Assembly (NCBI GenBank): GCA_964401915.1
Contig: CAYOAI010000003.1
Span: 1-64,000, forward strand
Length of the DNA stretch: 64,000 bases
DNA from: CAZGZD01 sp964401915
Lineage (GTDB): Bacteria; Patescibacteriota; Microgenomatia; UBA1406; GWC2-37-13
Direction of reading: 5' to 3'
The notes below the pieces were generated by a model. The model saw only the letters and a list, made by a program, of their open reading frames with translations, did not search any database and was not told the origin of the DNA. This document shows, piece after piece, positions 62,656 through 64,000 of this stretch. Positions within the stretch are counted from its first letter, which is position 1. The number at the start of each line of letters is the position of its first letter. The translations under genes were made by a program, and so were the position numbers.

Positions 62656-64000
62656 ATGGATCCCATTGATGAGATAAAAAGAAAGATCGATATTGTTGAG
62701 TTTATCGGTGCGTATATCAGCGTCAAGCGAACAGGCCGCAACTTCAAGGCAGTGTGCCCCTTCCATACAGAGAAAACCCCCTCATTCGTCATATCTCCAG
62801 AGCGGCAGATTTGGCACTGTTTCGGCACATGCGGTGATGGTGGGGACATATTCAAATTCTTGATGAAGTGGGAGAATATTACTTTCCCTGAGGCACTTAC
62901 CGAACTTGCTCAAAAAGCTGGAGTCAAACTTCAGAGTACCCACATTCAGGATGTAGCATGGAAGAAAAGAGAGCGACTCTTTAGTCTCAACAGTCATGCG
63001 GCTGATTTTTTCAGATATATCTTTGAGAAGACAGCAATTGGCGCAACTGCACGTAAATATGTTGAGGATCGACGCATAAACGATCGCACAGCCCACCTAT
63101 TTGGTATTGGATACGCACCATCTTCATGGGACTCGCTATTTAAATATCTTAAGAAAAAGCGTTTTGAAGACGCTGAGATTATAGATGCTGGAGTCGCAAT
63201 TCGCGCCTCACAAGGCCGTATCTATGACAGATTTAGAGGACGGCTTATTTTCCCGATACGCGATCCTCGGGGTGGCATTATCGGATTTTCTGGACGACTT
63301 CTGACGTCTGAGGATAAGGAGGCCAAATATATAAATACCCCAGAGACTGCAATCTACCATAAGAGAGAATCTTTGTATGGAATTGATTTGGCGCGGGACG
63401 CGATAAAGAAGAATGAAAATGTATACATAGTCGAGGGAGAGTTTGATGTCATATCAGCCCATCAGCACGATATCAATAATGTCGTTGCTATCAAGGGATC
63501 GGCACTCACTACTGAGCAGCTGCAGCTTCTTAAGCGCTATTGTCGACAGGTAATTCTTATGCTTGATGCAGATGCTGCGGGGGACGCGGCAGTTGTTAAG
63601 GGACTTACTGCTGCCGAAAGTCTTGAGATGGAGATTGAGGTCGTGAGCCTCGATTTTGCTAAAGACCCAGATGAGGCGATTCACACAGATCTTGGTAAAT
63701 TCAAAAAAGCACTTGCGGCCAAAGTCCCAGCCTACGATTTTCTGATAGATCATTACACCAAGAAGTATCCGACAGACGATCCGTATGATAAGAAGAAGTT
63801 GGCCGATGCAGTGATCTCCCACCTTGCCATAATTCAAAACCCAGTTATCAAATCCCACTATATTAAAAAGATCGCAGACCTTTTGAATGTGAGTGAGGAG
63901 AGCGTGCAACAGCTTATGCGAGGTGTCGTGAAGCGTAGGCGTGATCCAGTGCCCGTGCAGAAAGTAGACGATACAGCAGCAGATAGGGATCGCCAGATTA
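62656..64000 (+). CDS. dnaG: DNA primase DnaG (3' partial)
   Basis: The first 448 codons; the frame runs off the window. Synthesises RNA primers at the fork. Zinc-binding start MDPIDEIKRKIDIVEFIGAYI, CPFHTEKTPSF then CFGTCGDGGD: the second Cys pair is C-x3-C instead of C-x2-C. The catalytic TOPRIM part has VEGEFDVISAHQH and MLDADAAGDAA (metal Asp). The catalytic domain RNA-binding segment RFRGRLIFPIRDPRG is also present. Starts with a near-leaderless promoter and has no close upstream co-directional gene. Confidence 0.93.
   Translation, partial: MDPIDEIKRKIDIVEFIGAYISVKRTGRNFKAVCPFHTEKTPSFVISPERQIWHCFGTCGDGGDIFKFLMKWENITFPEALTELAQKAGVKLQSTHIQDVAWKKRERLFSLNSHAADFFRYIFEKTAIGATARKYVEDRRINDRTAHLFGIGYAPSSWDSLFKYLKKKRFEDAEIIDAGVAIRASQGRIYDRFRGRLIFPIRDPRGGIIGFSGRLLTSEDKEAKYINTPETAIYHKRESLYGIDLARDAIKKNENVYIVEGEFDVISAHQHDINNVVAIKGSALTTEQLQLLKRYCRQVILMLDADAAGDAAVVKGLTAAESLEMEIEVVSLDFAKDPDEAIHTDLGKFKKALAAKVPAYDFLIDHYTKKYPTDDPYDKKKLADAVISHLAIIQNPVIKSHYIKKIADLLNVSEESVQQLMRGVVKRRRDPVPVQKVDDTAADRDRQI

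Overview
The window looks like a chromosomal stretch of a Candidate Phyla Radiation (Patescibacteria) bacterium, most likely of the Microgenomates type. This is inferred from gene content: short divergent core proteins, a solitary 5S rRNA gene, scattered VirB2/VirB6-like membrane proteins, a DUF2298 membrane protein, bacterial PH-like and PP2C-like envelope proteins, and many short membrane-anchored orphans. UGA is used as a stop codon (for example in valS), so a recoded UGA-Gly lineage is unlikely. Base composition is moderately AT-rich.

Layout. 1-4.9 kb: a secreted SLH-domain protein, a 40-residue Cys-rich protein, era, a repeat element, the 5S rRNA and two orphans. 5-7.6 kb: archaeal-type PEP carboxylase and aspartate aminotransferase in one operon. 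7.8-9.3 kb: small envelope proteins and a LysE exporter. 9.4-12.3 kb: a compact flavin electron-transfer module (FMN-binding protein, ApbE, NqrB/RnfD membrane domain fused to a ferredoxin-reductase-like domain). 12.8-16.4 kb: tRNA-Gln, a PH / small membrane / PP2C-like propeller trio, and two VirB2-like proteins. 16.5-19.3 kb: Fic protein and ATP-dependent DNA ligase. 19.3-25.4 kb: an AT-rich envelope island (two paralogous GT2s, a GT4, an EEP-family phosphatase/nuclease, DUF2298). 25.6-29.2 kb: valS-rpmH-yidC-khpB. 29.3-38.7 kb: a 1259-residue orphan, VirB2-like proteins, a VirB6-like channel protein and twin M15-type peptidases, probably a type IV secretion or pilus-like envelope locus. 38.8-42.1 kb: a UMP kinase-methyltransferase fusion behind a possible attenuator, recF, tRNA-Ser and nth. 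42.2-52.4 kb: rpoB-rpoC-rpsL-rpsG-fusA on the minus strand. 52.5-61 kb: envelope genes (RmlA-like, CAP, VanZ, lamin-tail protein, M23 hydrolase, FtsX, FtsE) and prfB. 61-64 kb: a PilM-like/LytR_C protein and the 5' part of dnaG.

How it fits together. The window mixes information processing with envelope building. FtsE, FtsX and a coiled-coil M23 hydrolase form a plausible division-site peptidoglycan-hydrolase set. The flavin module offers a way for NAD(P)H electrons to reach membrane-bound flavin in an organism type usually thought to lack respiration. PEP carboxylase plus aminotransferase would make aspartate from PEP. Several enzymes (PEP carboxylase, UMP kinase, DNA ligase) resemble archaeal forms more than the usual bacterial ones.

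Most notable observations: the flavin module; the UMP kinase-methyltransferase fusion and its leader; an 86-nt rpoC/rpsL reading-frame overlap; a terminator-like hairpin between promoter and rpoB; natural substitutions at rifampicin and streptomycin positions; a permuted M23 motif order next to ftsEX; loss of two Fe-S ligands in endonuclease III; and many start codons lying at or next to the predicted transcription start. All functions are read from sequence motifs without database searches.
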